Of a stretch of DNA of 40,639 nt, positions 15,923-24,370 are shown in pieces. Numbering within the stretch: position 1 is the first letter of the stretch; every line of letters begins with the position of its first letter. The notes under the pieces are model-generated. The model was given only the letters and a program-made list of their open reading frames with translations. It had not been told where the DNA came from and made no database searches. The DNA is from Planctomycetota bacterium (GTDB taxonomy: Bacteria > Planctomycetota > MHYJ01 > JACPRB01). Both the position numbers and the translations under genes were made by a program. Location: the NCBI GenBank assembly GCA_016190155.1, contig JACPRB010000291.1, positions 1 through 40,639 of the forward strand. Reading direction: 5' to 3'.

Positions 15923-17218
15923 TCAACAGGCCACCCCGGTTGATGCCCTTCTACTCCTGTGAGCAGAACCCAGGCCCACGCCAACAATGAACCAAGCTAG
16001 CGGGAACACAAAGCTACCTGCCACAAGAGAACCCGTGATTATCTGTGCGGCCGTCAGTTGCAGACAAAAATCCATCACGTTCTCATCGGTCGATGTTCGC
16101 AGCGCGCTCCTCACAAAGTTGACCATTGTAAGAAGCCACACGATTGCCAGGATCAGAACACCCAATATCCCATAACGAACATAAAAAGCCACGGGCGTAA
16201 TATGAATGTGAGCTTTGCGCTCTAGGCGGGCGTTATCGAAAACGAATCCATGCCCAAAACCAGTGAAGTACGAAACATTGCTGCCTCGATCAACGAATTC
16301 CTGGATCGCGAGCTCAGCTTCCAATTCACGTCCCCGCCCATCTTCGTCGAACGACGGGCCCTCAGGATTGAGCAAGGTTGCTCCGAGCCGATTTGTAGCA
16401 ACATCCATCATTCCCGAGAGAACATCCGTCACGCTGATGGGCATGAAAACCAGGATGACCGCGACAACCCCCAACATCGCCGTAGCTCGTGGTATTGCCT
16501 GAGGCAGCGCAAGACGGTGGAGAACGACGTACACCAACGCCGCCACCACCGCAAAGCCAGTATTCAGCACCGAGAATCGCATACCTGATGCCGCGCCCCC
16601 TCCGATTAGGAGCAACGACAGCACCAAGGCCATGACAACGCCGAGAATCTGACGACTATAACAGAGATACCAAACCAGAAGGCTGCCAACCCACAGCGAA
16701 CCGCCCCAAGGAGAGCGGTAGTCCAGCCCCACGACGGCGATTCTCGGGATGAATAATAAGAGGTCGCCAAGCGCTAGCGTGGCAATCATTACGGCCAAGA
16801 GTCTATTTGAAGCCAGAGCACCCAAGTTAAACCCGGCGTGAACGGCTATGGTCCAGCCGACAGAAAGAAGACAGTATTCTGCCCAGTGAGACCAAGAATT
16901 GACCCCGGCAGCGCAATACACCAACCCTATCGCGGCTCCATGCGCTGCCATATAGCAGAGACTGCGCGCCGCAAGCGAGCTAACCGAAACATGGCGGAGG
17001 GCGAGATAAACCCCCACAACACATGCCGCTTGAAGGGCTATTACAGCTGTCAGCGCGAGGCGCAACTCCAGCACGAGCAAGGGCGCAATCGTCAGTGGCC
17101 CGGCCAACGCGAAATAGATGACCATGTTCGACCCGAAAGGCGGGCGCGCCCTGGGCGACTCATTTTCGGCCTTTGCAGCATGTGCCGGGTAATGGGAAGC
17201 CAAGCTGAGCTGTCTCAT
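15923..17218 (-). CDS. wzy: Wzy-like O-antigen/exopolysaccharide polymerase
   Basis: 431 residues from ATG 17218, which overlaps the flippase stop (ATGA); a longer frame to 17359 would run into the flippase gene and is rejected. The protein is almost all membrane segments (about 10-11), for example MVIYFALAGPLTIAPLLVLE, LLAVMIATLALGDLLLFIP and AVILVFMPISVTDVL. A large periplasmic loop near residues 270-345 contains a charged stretch ending GHGFVFDNARLERKAHIHIT. That layout, and HIHIT followed by a membrane segment, matches the Wzy_C-type loop. Wzy joins repeat units at the periplasmic face. Sequence identity within this family is poor, so the call rests on topology and position between wzx and the transferases. 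GC content is visibly below that of the operon ends. Confidence 0.75.
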   Translation of the reverse strand: MRQLSLASHYPAHAAKAENESPRARPPFGSNMVIYFALAGPLTIAPLLVLELRLALTAVIALQAACVVGVYLALRHVSVSSLAARSLCYMAAHGAAIGLVYCAAGVNSWSHWAEYCLLSVGWTIAVHAGFNLGALASNRLLAVMIATLALGDLLLFIPRIAVVGLDYRSPWGGSLWVGSLLVWYLCYSRQILGVVMALVLSLLLIGGGAASGMRFSVLNTGFAVVAALVYVVLHRLALPQAIPRATAMLGVVAVILVFMPISVTDVLSGMMDVATNRLGATLLNPEGPSFDEDGRGRELEAELAIQEFVDRGSNVSYFTGFGHGFVFDNARLERKAHIHITPVAFYVRYGILGVLILAIVWLLTMVNFVRSALRTSTDENVMDFCLQLTAAQIITGSLVAGSFVFPLAWFIVGVGLGSAHRSRRASTGVAC

Positions 17219-18531
17219 GGGGTACTCGGCAGCGGCACACTGATTGAGCGGACTGCATCTAGCGCCGCCAGGATTTTCCCAACTAAACCGACAGACGCAG
17301 AGACGATGATGGCCATCACGGCTCCCTTCAGACCGTGGCTTGGGACAAGAAGTAAACACAGCAACAACGTCAAGAGCGTCTGGCCAACGTAGATCAGCAT
17401 GAAGGGCAGAGGTCTACTCCGATAATACTGTGTAGCCGTGAGGTCATATGATAAGAGCGCTCCGATTTGGTCTACGGCAGCAGCTACCATGAGATAGGGG
17501 AATAGCCACGCGTACGGGGCGTACTGTTGACCGTAAATCAACGTCAGCAACTCTCGTCCAAAGGCGATCGTGATCACGACCCCGGCTACTCCGACAAGCC
17601 CCCCGAGCGCTAATACCCGCACGATAAGGCGGACGAATCCTCTTCGATCACCAGTTTGATATCGTCGAGCAAGCTGAGTCGTTGAAGATTGAGCTAGAGC
17701 ACCTACACAGATTGAACCTGCAAGAGCCAGTTGAGCAAGTGCCGCATAAAAGCCCAGTTCTCTTTGACCGTGAGACGAGTTGATAAAGTACCTGGGCAGA
17801 TTCATGTACAGCGAGTTGCAGCCGGTTGCGACACCGACGAGCACTCCCGCTCTTGCAAGATGGAGGATCCTGGCTGGCTCCCGGCAAATGTAGCCCCTAT
17901 CTGGCTGAAGTAGCCACTTATTGCGTGTGTCGTAGAAGAGAAGCACGCAAAACGCGAGTGTCACGATCGCGGCTAGGCCGAGAGCCATGTTGCCCGTGGC
18001 GGCCAGAATCGCAAACAGGGCAGCAACCCCCAGCACCCACTTCAGCATCACTGAGATGCATATGCGGTCCCATCGCTCCATTTGCTGCGCAAGTCCATGG
18101 AATACTTCACCGATTGCCTCCAGTGCCTTCCAAAGACCGACAATCAATATGAGCCCACACACATGCAGCGAATACGCTGCCAGAGGAGCCGCGCAGATGA
18201 TGAGGAGCGCCGCGACAAGAGTGACGATGACTCGAAGGGTGAAGTAGTCCTCAAATGGATGTTCCTTGGTCACATCAGCGGCTTGAATGGACTTCAGCGA
18301 AAGGTTAGCGAACATGAAAACAGGAGTGACAACCGCAAGGGCAAAAGCATAAGCTCCGACCTCGCTGGCAGAAGTAAGACGCGCTATTATTGCCAGCGCC
18401 GCCAGCTGAGCCAACGCGTAGATCGAGTTGCTTGCAAGCGCGAGATAGAAATTCACACGTAGTGTCAGAGGTGACAGATGCCGTGCTGTTGGACGCTTGC
18501 GAGTCTCGCAGGCCGCAAACCCGGATTTCAT
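17215..18531 (-). CDS. wzx: Wzx-like oligosaccharide flippase
   Basis: 438 residues, ATG at 18531, three bases after the PglF stop. It has about 12-14 predicted membrane segments spread over the whole length, with the N-terminal pattern LALASNSIYALAQLAALAII and then ARLTSASEVGAYAFALAVVT. This is the typical start of the polysaccharide-transport/MATE-like flippase family (Polysacc_synt). It would move the undecaprenyl-diphosphate-linked repeat unit to the periplasmic leaflet for Wzy. The stop overlaps the wzy start. Base composition is lower in GC than the neighbouring pglF and wzc genes, suggesting the specificity-determining centre of the cluster was exchanged horizontally. Confidence 0.82.
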   Translation of the reverse strand: MKSGFAACETRKRPTARHLSPLTLRVNFYLALASNSIYALAQLAALAIIARLTSASEVGAYAFALAVVTPVFMFANLSLKSIQAADVTKEHPFEDYFTLRVIVTLVAALLIICAAPLAAYSLHVCGLILIVGLWKALEAIGEVFHGLAQQMERWDRICISVMLKWVLGVAALFAILAATGNMALGLAAIVTLAFCVLLFYDTRNKWLLQPDRGYICREPARILHLARAGVLVGVATGCNSLYMNLPRYFINSSHGQRELGFYAALAQLALAGSICVGALAQSSTTQLARRYQTGDRRGFVRLIVRVLALGGLVGVAGVVITIAFGRELLTLIYGQQYAPYAWLFPYLMVAAAVDQIGALLSYDLTATQYYRSRPLPFMLIYVGQTLLTLLLCLLLVPSHGLKGAVMAIIVSASVGLVGKILAALDAVRSISVPLPSTP

Positions 18532-18534
18532 CTG

Positions 18535-20454
18535 CTACTCAGCTTCAAATGCCGCGCTCCTAGCTGACACCGCGCGCACCGCCTCCGATTCGCCAGTGTT
18601 GTCAGTGCCCACCGCCAAAGTGGTGGCATCGCGCATAGGCTTGAATCCGGGGAGGATGTCCCTAAGCAGACCAAGCGTCCCGGCGGTACTCCTTTCAACG
18701 GCAGCACATTGCAGCTGCTGAAGGCTCGCAACAAGCCTAGACCACGAAAAAGCCGGATCTACTTGGTCGAGCCAGATATCCGGATGAACCGTCTTGCTCG
18801 CATCCGGCGAAATCAACAACTCCTCATGGATCTTCTCGCCAGGCCTTACACCCGTGATCTTGATCTTCACATCTCTTTCCGGTTCCTTGCCCATCAGCCG
18901 AATAAGATCACTCGCCATCTCCAGAATCTTCACCGGCTTGCCCATGTCCAGGATAAAGACCTCCCCGCCCTTGCCCATCGCGCCGGCCTGGATCACCAAC
19001 TCCACGGCCTCGCTGATGAGCATGAAATAGCGCGTCATCTCCGGATGAGTCACCGTCACCGGCCCGCCCTTCCGGATCTGATCCTGGAAAATGGGTACCA
19101 CGCTCCCGCTGCTCCCCAATACGTTCCCGAACCGCACCGCCATATAGCGCGTGCTCCCCTCTCGCGAGAGGGCCTGCACCAGGATCTCCCCCAATCGCTT
19201 CGTCGCCCCCATCACGCTCGACGGCCGCACCGCCTTGTCCGTCGAGATGAACACGAAATAGCCCGTCCCCGCCTCCTTGGCCGCCAGCGCCACGTTCTGC
19301 AGCCCCAGCACGTTGTTCAGCACCCCCTCGCAGGGGTGCATCTCCACCATCGGCACATGCTTGTAGGCCGCCGCGTGGAACACGATGTCCGGCTTGGTTT
19401 CCTCCACCATCCATCGCACGGCCTCGGTATCGCGCACGTTGATCAGATACGGCCTCAAAGCGGCCGACTTCGACCCGTTGCGCAACTCGCGATCGATCTC
19501 GAAGAGGTTGGATTCGCTCGCGTCGCACAGCGCCAGGTGCGACGGCCCCAGCCGCCATACCTGCCGCGCCAACTCGCTGCCGATGCTCCCGCCCGCCCCC
19601 GTGATCAAGATCCGCCGCCCTTGCACCCACCCCCGCTGGCGCTCCCGATCCAGCTCGCGCGGCGGACGGCGCAACAGATCCGCAATGTTCACGTCGCGTA
19701 TGGCGGCCAGATCGCTCTCGACGAAACCCCGCTCCAGCTTCGGCAACATCTTCACTCGAAGCCGTGCCTCGCTCGCCGCGCGATAAAGCTCCCGCAAACT
19801 CTCTCCCGCCATGTCCTGCACGCAGACCCACAGCTCATTCGCCCCCGTGGCGTGCGCGACCTCGCGAAGCGCTCCAATATCTCCGTAGACCTTCTGCCCC
19901 AAGATCGCGCGGCCACGGAGCGACACATCCGAATCCAGGATGCCCACCGGATCGTAATCCAAATGCGACGCCGCCATCAGACTCCGGATGACCTGCTCCG
20001 CCGCATCGCCCGCCCCGTACAGCAGCACCCGGCACGCGTTCTCCTTCGGCGTCGGACGTAACCCCGTGCGCAAGAGCCGAATCAACAACCGCGATCCGCC
20101 GATCCCCAGAACCGCCGCCATGGCGTAGATCAGGAACACGCTGCGCGGCACACCCTCCAACCGAAACAGGAGAAACATCGTGATGGAGGAGGTCAGCACC
20201 GCCAGCCCCACCGCCTTCACCACCGCGACGGCCGTATCGATGCTTGCATAGCGCAAGACCGCGTTGAACAGCCCGTAGCGCATGTGGAAGAAGAGCGACA
20301 CCAGCAGCACGAACGGCAACGTCTCGCTGAAGACGCCAAGGTGGCGCCCAAAACCCGCCGTGCCCAACCGCAACCAATACGCGAACGCGTAGGCGCCCGA
20401 GAGAACCGCCACATCCGTCAACACCAGCAGGATCTTGTGGCGACCAACCTTCAT
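18535..20454 (-). CDS. pglF: PglF/FlaA1-like UDP-GlcNAc 4,6-dehydratase with N-terminal membrane domain
   Basis: 639 residues from ATG 20454, preceded by GTGGAG; a GTG at 20466 is the alternative. Residues 1-130 carry four membrane segments (ILLVLTDVAVLSGAYAFAYW and following). Residues about 140-250 form a CoA-binding-like Rossmann domain (LLYGAGDAAEQVIRSL). The catalytic extended SDR domain follows: RRILITGAGGSIGSELARQV near residue 285 binds NAD, and STDKAVRPSSVMGATKR near residue 405 contains the Asp-Lys and Met-x3-Lys residues that replace the usual Tyr-x3-Lys in inverting and membrane-type 4,6-dehydratases. It would make UDP-4-keto-6-deoxy-GlcNAc, the substrate of the PglE-like enzyme 13 kb downstream in the operon. 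The length is usual for PglF/WbpM-type proteins. Confidence 0.9.
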   Translation of the reverse strand: MKVGRHKILLVLTDVAVLSGAYAFAYWLRLGTAGFGRHLGVFSETLPFVLLVSLFFHMRYGLFNAVLRYASIDTAVAVVKAVGLAVLTSSITMFLLFRLEGVPRSVFLIYAMAAVLGIGGSRLLIRLLRTGLRPTPKENACRVLLYGAGDAAEQVIRSLMAASHLDYDPVGILDSDVSLRGRAILGQKVYGDIGALREVAHATGANELWVCVQDMAGESLRELYRAASEARLRVKMLPKLERGFVESDLAAIRDVNIADLLRRPPRELDRERQRGWVQGRRILITGAGGSIGSELARQVWRLGPSHLALCDASESNLFEIDRELRNGSKSAALRPYLINVRDTEAVRWMVEETKPDIVFHAAAYKHVPMVEMHPCEGVLNNVLGLQNVALAAKEAGTGYFVFISTDKAVRPSSVMGATKRLGEILVQALSREGSTRYMAVRFGNVLGSSGSVVPIFQDQIRKGGPVTVTHPEMTRYFMLISEAVELVIQAGAMGKGGEVFILDMGKPVKILEMASDLIRLMGKEPERDVKIKITGVRPGEKIHEELLISPDASKTVHPDIWLDQVDPAFSWSRLVASLQQLQCAAVERSTAGTLGLLRDILPGFKPMRDATTLAVGTDNTGESEAVRAVSARSAAFEAE

Positions 20455-20474
20455 GCCGCACTCCACGCTAGGAT

Positions 20475-22571
20475 CTACCCCGTAGCCGACTTCCCGTAGC
20501 TCGAATAATAATAGTAATAGCCGTACCCGTATCCGTAGCCGTACCCGCCGCCGTCCGGAACCGCCGCGTTGAGCACCGCGCCGAGCACCCGCACCTCCAT
20601 CTCGTGCAACCGCTTCTTCGCGAAGCCGGCGACCCCGCGACCCGTCTGACGCTCCCGCACCACCAAGATCGCCGCGTCCGCCCGGCGCGCGATGAGCGCC
20701 GACTCCGACACCAGCGCCACCGGCGCGGAATCAACGATCACGTAATCGTACTTCTCGCGCGCGGCCTTCAGCGCGTCCTGATAGCGCGGCGAACTGGCCA
20801 GCTCCCCCGCCCCCTTCATCCCCTGCTTCAGCCCCAGCACATCCACCCACGGGATGTCGCTGGGCTGCACGGCCTGCTCGAACGTCGCCTCGCCCTTGAG
20901 CAATTCCTCGAGTCCGACGCCCTCCCGCGACCCGAAGCACGGCCTGAGCTGCGGCTTGCGCAGATCCGCGTCCATGATCAAGACCCGCCGGCCCTCGATC
21001 GCCAACGCCCGCGCCAGATTCACCACGACCGTCGACTTCCCCTCGCCCTCCAAGGGACTCAGGATCGCGATCACCTTCGCCCCCGCGATCTTCTCCAGCC
21101 GCGTCACCACCTGCGCGCGAAGACCGCGGAACGACTCGAACTCCGGCATCGGCGACTCCTGCCCCAGCAGGACCGGCTTCTCGCCCGCGGCGACCGCCCC
21201 CTTCAGCTTCGGGACCACCGCCAGCACGTCCAGCCCCACGAACGCCTCTACCTCGTTGGGCGACGCGATCCGGTCATCGAGCTGCTCCGCGACCAGCATC
21301 GCCCCCGTGCCCAGGATGATGCCGATCACCAGCGCCAGCGCGAGGTTCATCATCACGTTCGGCTTCCATGGATTCGCCTCCACCTTTGCCCAGTCGCGCA
21401 CGCTCACGCTGTTCAGCGCCGACCCCGACGTCGCCGTCGTCTCGCCGTGCTTCTTCAGATACGAGTGGTAGAGATCCTTCGCCGTCGCCAGCTCCGTGTC
21501 GAGCCGCTTGAACTGCGTCAGCCGGCGGCTGGCCTCCGACATCGCCCCCTCCACCCTTGCCTGCTCCTCCGCCAGGGACTTCTCCTCGCGCTCCACCGCG
21601 TCCAGATCCGTCTGCAGCGCCAATAGCGTCCCTCGGATCGCCTCGCGAATCTTCTCCTCCACCGCCGACAGCCCCAGCCGGAGCTCCACCAGCCGCGGAT
21701 GCTTCTCCTTGAGGACCTTCGATTCCTTGACGATCTCCTCGACGATCTTCGAGCGCTCCTGCGCCAGCGTCTCCAGCGCGCGCGTCGCGTGAAACACCGG
21801 ATTATACAACCCCGTCACGCCGTCCGCGCCGTACCCCGAGAGCGCCTCGAGCTCCGACCGCAGATTCGCTCGCTTGAGCCGGATCTCCGTCAGGCGCCCG
21901 ACCACCTTGCGCCGCGACTCCACCAGCGAGGCGTACTGCTCCTCGTAATCGACGAACCCCGTCTCCGCCTTGAATTGCTGCAGCACCCGATCCGCCTCGT
22001 CCACGCGCTGGCGCAGCGAAGGCAAGGCCTCCTTCGAAAGCACCTCGATCGCCTCCGACTTCACCTCGCGCAGCCGGCTGCTGGCATCCTCCAAATACAG
22101 CTTCACCAGCATGTTCACGATCTGTTGCGCCTTCTCCGGGTCGGGATCCACGAAGCCGACCTTCAGGATGAAGCTCGTCCGGACCTTCTCGATGTCCACC
22201 TGCTTGGCGAAGGCCTTGACCGGATCCGGCTTCGATTCATACTCCCGGCGGATCGCCGGGGGCAAAGCCCGCAGCGTCGTCTCCAGAAGCGTCGGGCTGG
22301 AGAGAATCGTCTCCTGCGTGCGGTAGTAGTTCTCCCACATCGTGCGGCTGGCCAGGAGCGCCGCGTCCGGCGTGTCCGACGAGACCAGCGGCGTCTCCGG
22401 CCGGATCTCCAAGTTCACTTGCGGCCGGTAGAGCTTGGTCGCGCTGAACGTGTACACCGCGCCGACCGCCATGGTCGCGGCCCACAGGATCGCCAGCAGC
22501 CTCCAGCGGCGCCGCAGGATCAGCAGAATCTGCCGAAGAGACGCCCCGTCCTTTGCGGTGTCCATCGTCAT
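20475..22571 (-). CDS. wzc: Wzc-like polysaccharide co-polymerase with BY-kinase domain
   Basis: 698 residues from ATG 22571 (a second ATG two codons later is possible). The N-terminal Wzz domain starts with a membrane segment (WRLLAILWAATMAVGAVYTF) followed by YRPQVNLEI. A long periplasmic coiled coil covers about residues 170-400, and a second membrane segment (VMMNLALALVIGIILGTGAM) ends it. The cytoplasmic BY-kinase has Walker A LSPLEGEGKSTVVV (about residue 507), Walker A' RRVLIMDADLRKPQLRP (about 534) and Walker B YVIVDSAPVALVSE. The tail is a Gly-Tyr run then five consecutive Tyr and more Tyr, the autophosphorylation cluster. Wzc controls chain length and export by cycling phosphorylation; the matching Wzb phosphatase is not in the window. 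Confidence 0.92.
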   Translation of the reverse strand: MTMDTAKDGASLRQILLILRRRWRLLAILWAATMAVGAVYTFSATKLYRPQVNLEIRPETPLVSSDTPDAALLASRTMWENYYRTQETILSSPTLLETTLRALPPAIRREYESKPDPVKAFAKQVDIEKVRTSFILKVGFVDPDPEKAQQIVNMLVKLYLEDASSRLREVKSEAIEVLSKEALPSLRQRVDEADRVLQQFKAETGFVDYEEQYASLVESRRKVVGRLTEIRLKRANLRSELEALSGYGADGVTGLYNPVFHATRALETLAQERSKIVEEIVKESKVLKEKHPRLVELRLGLSAVEEKIREAIRGTLLALQTDLDAVEREEKSLAEEQARVEGAMSEASRRLTQFKRLDTELATAKDLYHSYLKKHGETTATSGSALNSVSVRDWAKVEANPWKPNVMMNLALALVIGIILGTGAMLVAEQLDDRIASPNEVEAFVGLDVLAVVPKLKGAVAAGEKPVLLGQESPMPEFESFRGLRAQVVTRLEKIAGAKVIAILSPLEGEGKSTVVVNLARALAIEGRRVLIMDADLRKPQLRPCFGSREGVGLEELLKGEATFEQAVQPSDIPWVDVLGLKQGMKGAGELASSPRYQDALKAAREKYDYVIVDSAPVALVSESALIARRADAAILVVRERQTGRGVAGFAKKRLHEMEVRVLGAVLNAAVPDGGGYGYGYGYGYYYYYSSYGKSATG

Positions 22572-22615
22572 GACTCGCTGTGAGTTGTCCACGGGCGCGT
22601 GACTACCCCTCGATC

Positions 22616-23809
22616 TCAGAAGCTTACCGCCGCTCCCAGATTGAAGATCACGTTGTCGAAATCGCCTCCGGAGGAGCCCCGGTCGCCTTGCCGCCACGTG
22701 AGTCCGCCCTCGGCGACCACCTCGGAGGTGATCCGATAGGTCGCTCCCAAGCCGAGGCTCATGTAATCCCGAGTGTTGCCCATCGCGGTATGCGCGTGCT
22801 CGAACTGCAGCCGTCCTCGCGCGACGATCTCGGGCGTGACGTCGTACTCCGCCAGCACCAGAAACCGGTCGATCACCTGGAACGGATCGGTCCCCACGCC
22901 GAACGCGAAACGCCGGGCGTAGTCCCCGTTCAACCGCAGGTTGGGGCTCGCCTCATAACGCGCGTACAGTCCCAAATCCATCGTGTCATGGGACGCGGCG
23001 TCGCTCGTACCGGGAAACTCATCCGACTCGATGCCCGTTACGCCCGCGTACGCGTCCACATACAGACGTTCCATGGCGGGCCCCCGGAAGCCGCCGCGGA
23101 AATACCATCCTTGACTGTCGACGGAAGCGGCATCGTCAAAGTCGATCATGAGCAACCCGAGCTGCAGCAACAGCTCCGTGTCCTCCCACATCCGGTACAC
23201 GCCGCCCAGCTCGACGCGGACCGTGACGTTGTCGGCCGCGGAGAAGGCATCGTCGTCGAAGCTCACGAACTGGATTTCGGAAGCCAGCTCCGCGCTCACG
23301 GTGTTGGTCACGTCGTAGGACAAGCGCGGGAACGTGCCGCTGACGATGCGATCCACGCGATCGACGAAGATCACGTCGACCGGATCGCTCTCGCGCCGCA
23401 GGATCTCCCCGATCTCCGCCCGGAATTTCGCGCCTTCGTAGCGCGCGCGCCCGAAGAAACGTTCCTCGTCCGCCGATTCGTCGTCCTCGCTCGTGTACGC
23501 CTTGTAGTTGAGGAGCAGGTCCGCGACCGCGTCGAAGTTCGGCTCCGAGTAATCGACCCGCCCGCGCACCCAGGGGACGATGATCGAATCCGATTCCGCG
23601 CTGTCCTCGTCCAGGAACACGTTGTCGTCGAAGAAATACGCGAGGCCCGCGAACCCCTGGAGCTTGACGGGCTTGGCCGTCAGCGGCCCCTCCTGCTCCA
23701 GCTCGTGCGTCACGCGATCGATCCACTCCTGGCCGAAGTTCTGGGCCGCGGCGGACGCCGGGAACGCCGCACAGAGTATGAGAACCGCCCATGCATTCCG
23801 GTGATTCAC
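22616..23809 (-). CDS. outer-membrane beta-barrel protein, first gene of the polysaccharide operon
   Basis: 397 residues from GTG 23809, chosen because GGGAGGAACC lies at the right distance and the frame then begins a signal peptide (WAVLILCAAFPASAAAQ). The mature part is rich in alternating beta strands separated by acidic turns (LAYFFDDNVFLDEDSAESDS, YVDAYAGVTGIE, DYMSLGLGATYRI), and the last residue is Phe, the C-terminal signature recognised by the BAM machinery. It resembles the outer_membrane_beta-barrel/EpsL-type proteins encoded in exopolysaccharide operons. No Wza-type lipoprotein is in the window, so this barrel may be the export pore or an accessory to it. It is followed after 44 bp by wzc. 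The abundance of Asp/Glu turns is striking. Confidence 0.8.
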   Translation of the reverse strand: MNHRNAWAVLILCAAFPASAAAQNFGQEWIDRVTHELEQEGPLTAKPVKLQGFAGLAYFFDDNVFLDEDSAESDSIIVPWVRGRVDYSEPNFDAVADLLLNYKAYTSEDDESADEERFFGRARYEGAKFRAEIGEILRRESDPVDVIFVDRVDRIVSGTFPRLSYDVTNTVSAELASEIQFVSFDDDAFSAADNVTVRVELGGVYRMWEDTELLLQLGLLMIDFDDAASVDSQGWYFRGGFRGPAMERLYVDAYAGVTGIESDEFPGTSDAASHDTMDLGLYARYEASPNLRLNGDYARRFAFGVGTDPFQVIDRFLVLAEYDVTPEIVARGRLQFEHAHTAMGNTRDYMSLGLGATYRITSEVVAEGGLTWRQGDRGSSGGDFDNVIFNLGAAVSF

Positions 23810-23904
23810 GATACGGTTCCTCCCTAACCCCGCGGCGCCTCCCCCCGGTACGGCTGCGAATACGGCGTGTGGAGCGAACGCCCGGTGATTTGTGTGTCGC
23901 AAAA

Positions 23905-23933
23905 TTCATACACCACGAATACCGTATGTGCAA
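23905..23933 (-). promoter_or_regulatory. candidate sigma70-type promoter for the polysaccharide operon
   Basis: On the minus strand TTGCAC (23928-23933) and TATGAA (23905-23910) are separated by 17 bp, about 95 bp upstream of the barrel start. The surrounding AT-rich block at 23900-23970 stands out from the GC-rich background. Neither hexamer is perfect, and other combinations in the AT-rich block are possible. Confidence 0.35.
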
Positions 23934-23998
23934 CATATATTGTAATTTTTTGATTTCTAAATATATGGATGACTCATCCTGGAACTCCCGAGAACCGA

Positions 23999-24051
23999 CC
24001 CACGGTTTGCATGGAACGCGGCGATGCGCCGTCCGTGGGATGTGGCGTTCC
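23999..24051. other. interlocking inverted repeats in the divergent intergenic region
   Basis: CCCACGG (23999-24005) pairs with CCGTGGG (24033-24039), and GGAACGC (24013-24019) pairs with GCGTTCC (24045-24051). The two stems interlock as in a pseudoknot. Between them GGCG-ATG-CGCC (24020-24030) forms a small perfect hairpin. The remainder of the 561-bp gap 23810-24370 holds the AT-rich promoter block, the dispersed repeat at 24121-24252 and the promoter of the gene at 24371. The element may be a structured RNA or chance pairing in GC-rich DNA. Confidence 0.35.
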
Positions 24052-24120
24052 TAAGGGCCGAAATCTTCATGTTTCGAGAAGAAGCTCCGCAAGCGTTCAG
24101 ATGTGGCCTTCCAAGAGAGT

Positions 24121-24252
24121 GATCACGGATTTCGCGGATCGTGGACGAAGAAGGCACGGGACCTGTCGGACAAGGACGTAATGAGGGCGAGGCTCTTCCA
24201 TGACGGAGGAGTCTCCTGCCGCCGACATCCGCGCCATCCGCGGAATCCGTGG
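24121..24252 (+). repeat. dispersed hairpin repeat, copy A
   Basis: The left arm CACGGATTTCGCGGAT (24124-24139) is complementary at 15 of 16 positions, plus one G-U type pair, to ATCCGCGGAATCCGTG (24236-24251). The ~96-bp loop is related to the loop of copy B at 35961-36083: both contain ACG(A/G)AGAAGGC, GTAA(T/A)GAGG, TCCATGAC and GCC(G/A)ACATCCGCG in the same order. Conservation of the loop as well as the arms indicates a repeat family rather than a chance palindrome. Confidence 0.65.
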
Positions 24253-24334
24253 TTGGTTTTCTGCGTGGCCCGCGCTTGCGGCCCTTTCGGTTGGTCACCG
24301 CGCCGCGGTTTGGGATTTCCCTCCGAGGGTCGCC

Positions 24335-24362
24335 TTGACAACGCGTCCGGGTGGGCTAGACT
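24335..24362 (+). promoter_or_regulatory. sigma70-like promoter, probably giving a leaderless mRNA
   Basis: A perfect TTGACA (24335-24340), a 16-bp spacer and TAGACT (24357-24362). The next gene's ATG at 24371 begins 9 bases after the -10 element, so transcription would start at or within a base or two of the start codon. No Shine-Dalgarno precedes that ATG, consistent with a leaderless transcript. Confidence 0.55.
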
Positions 24363-24370
24363 CTCTTCAT

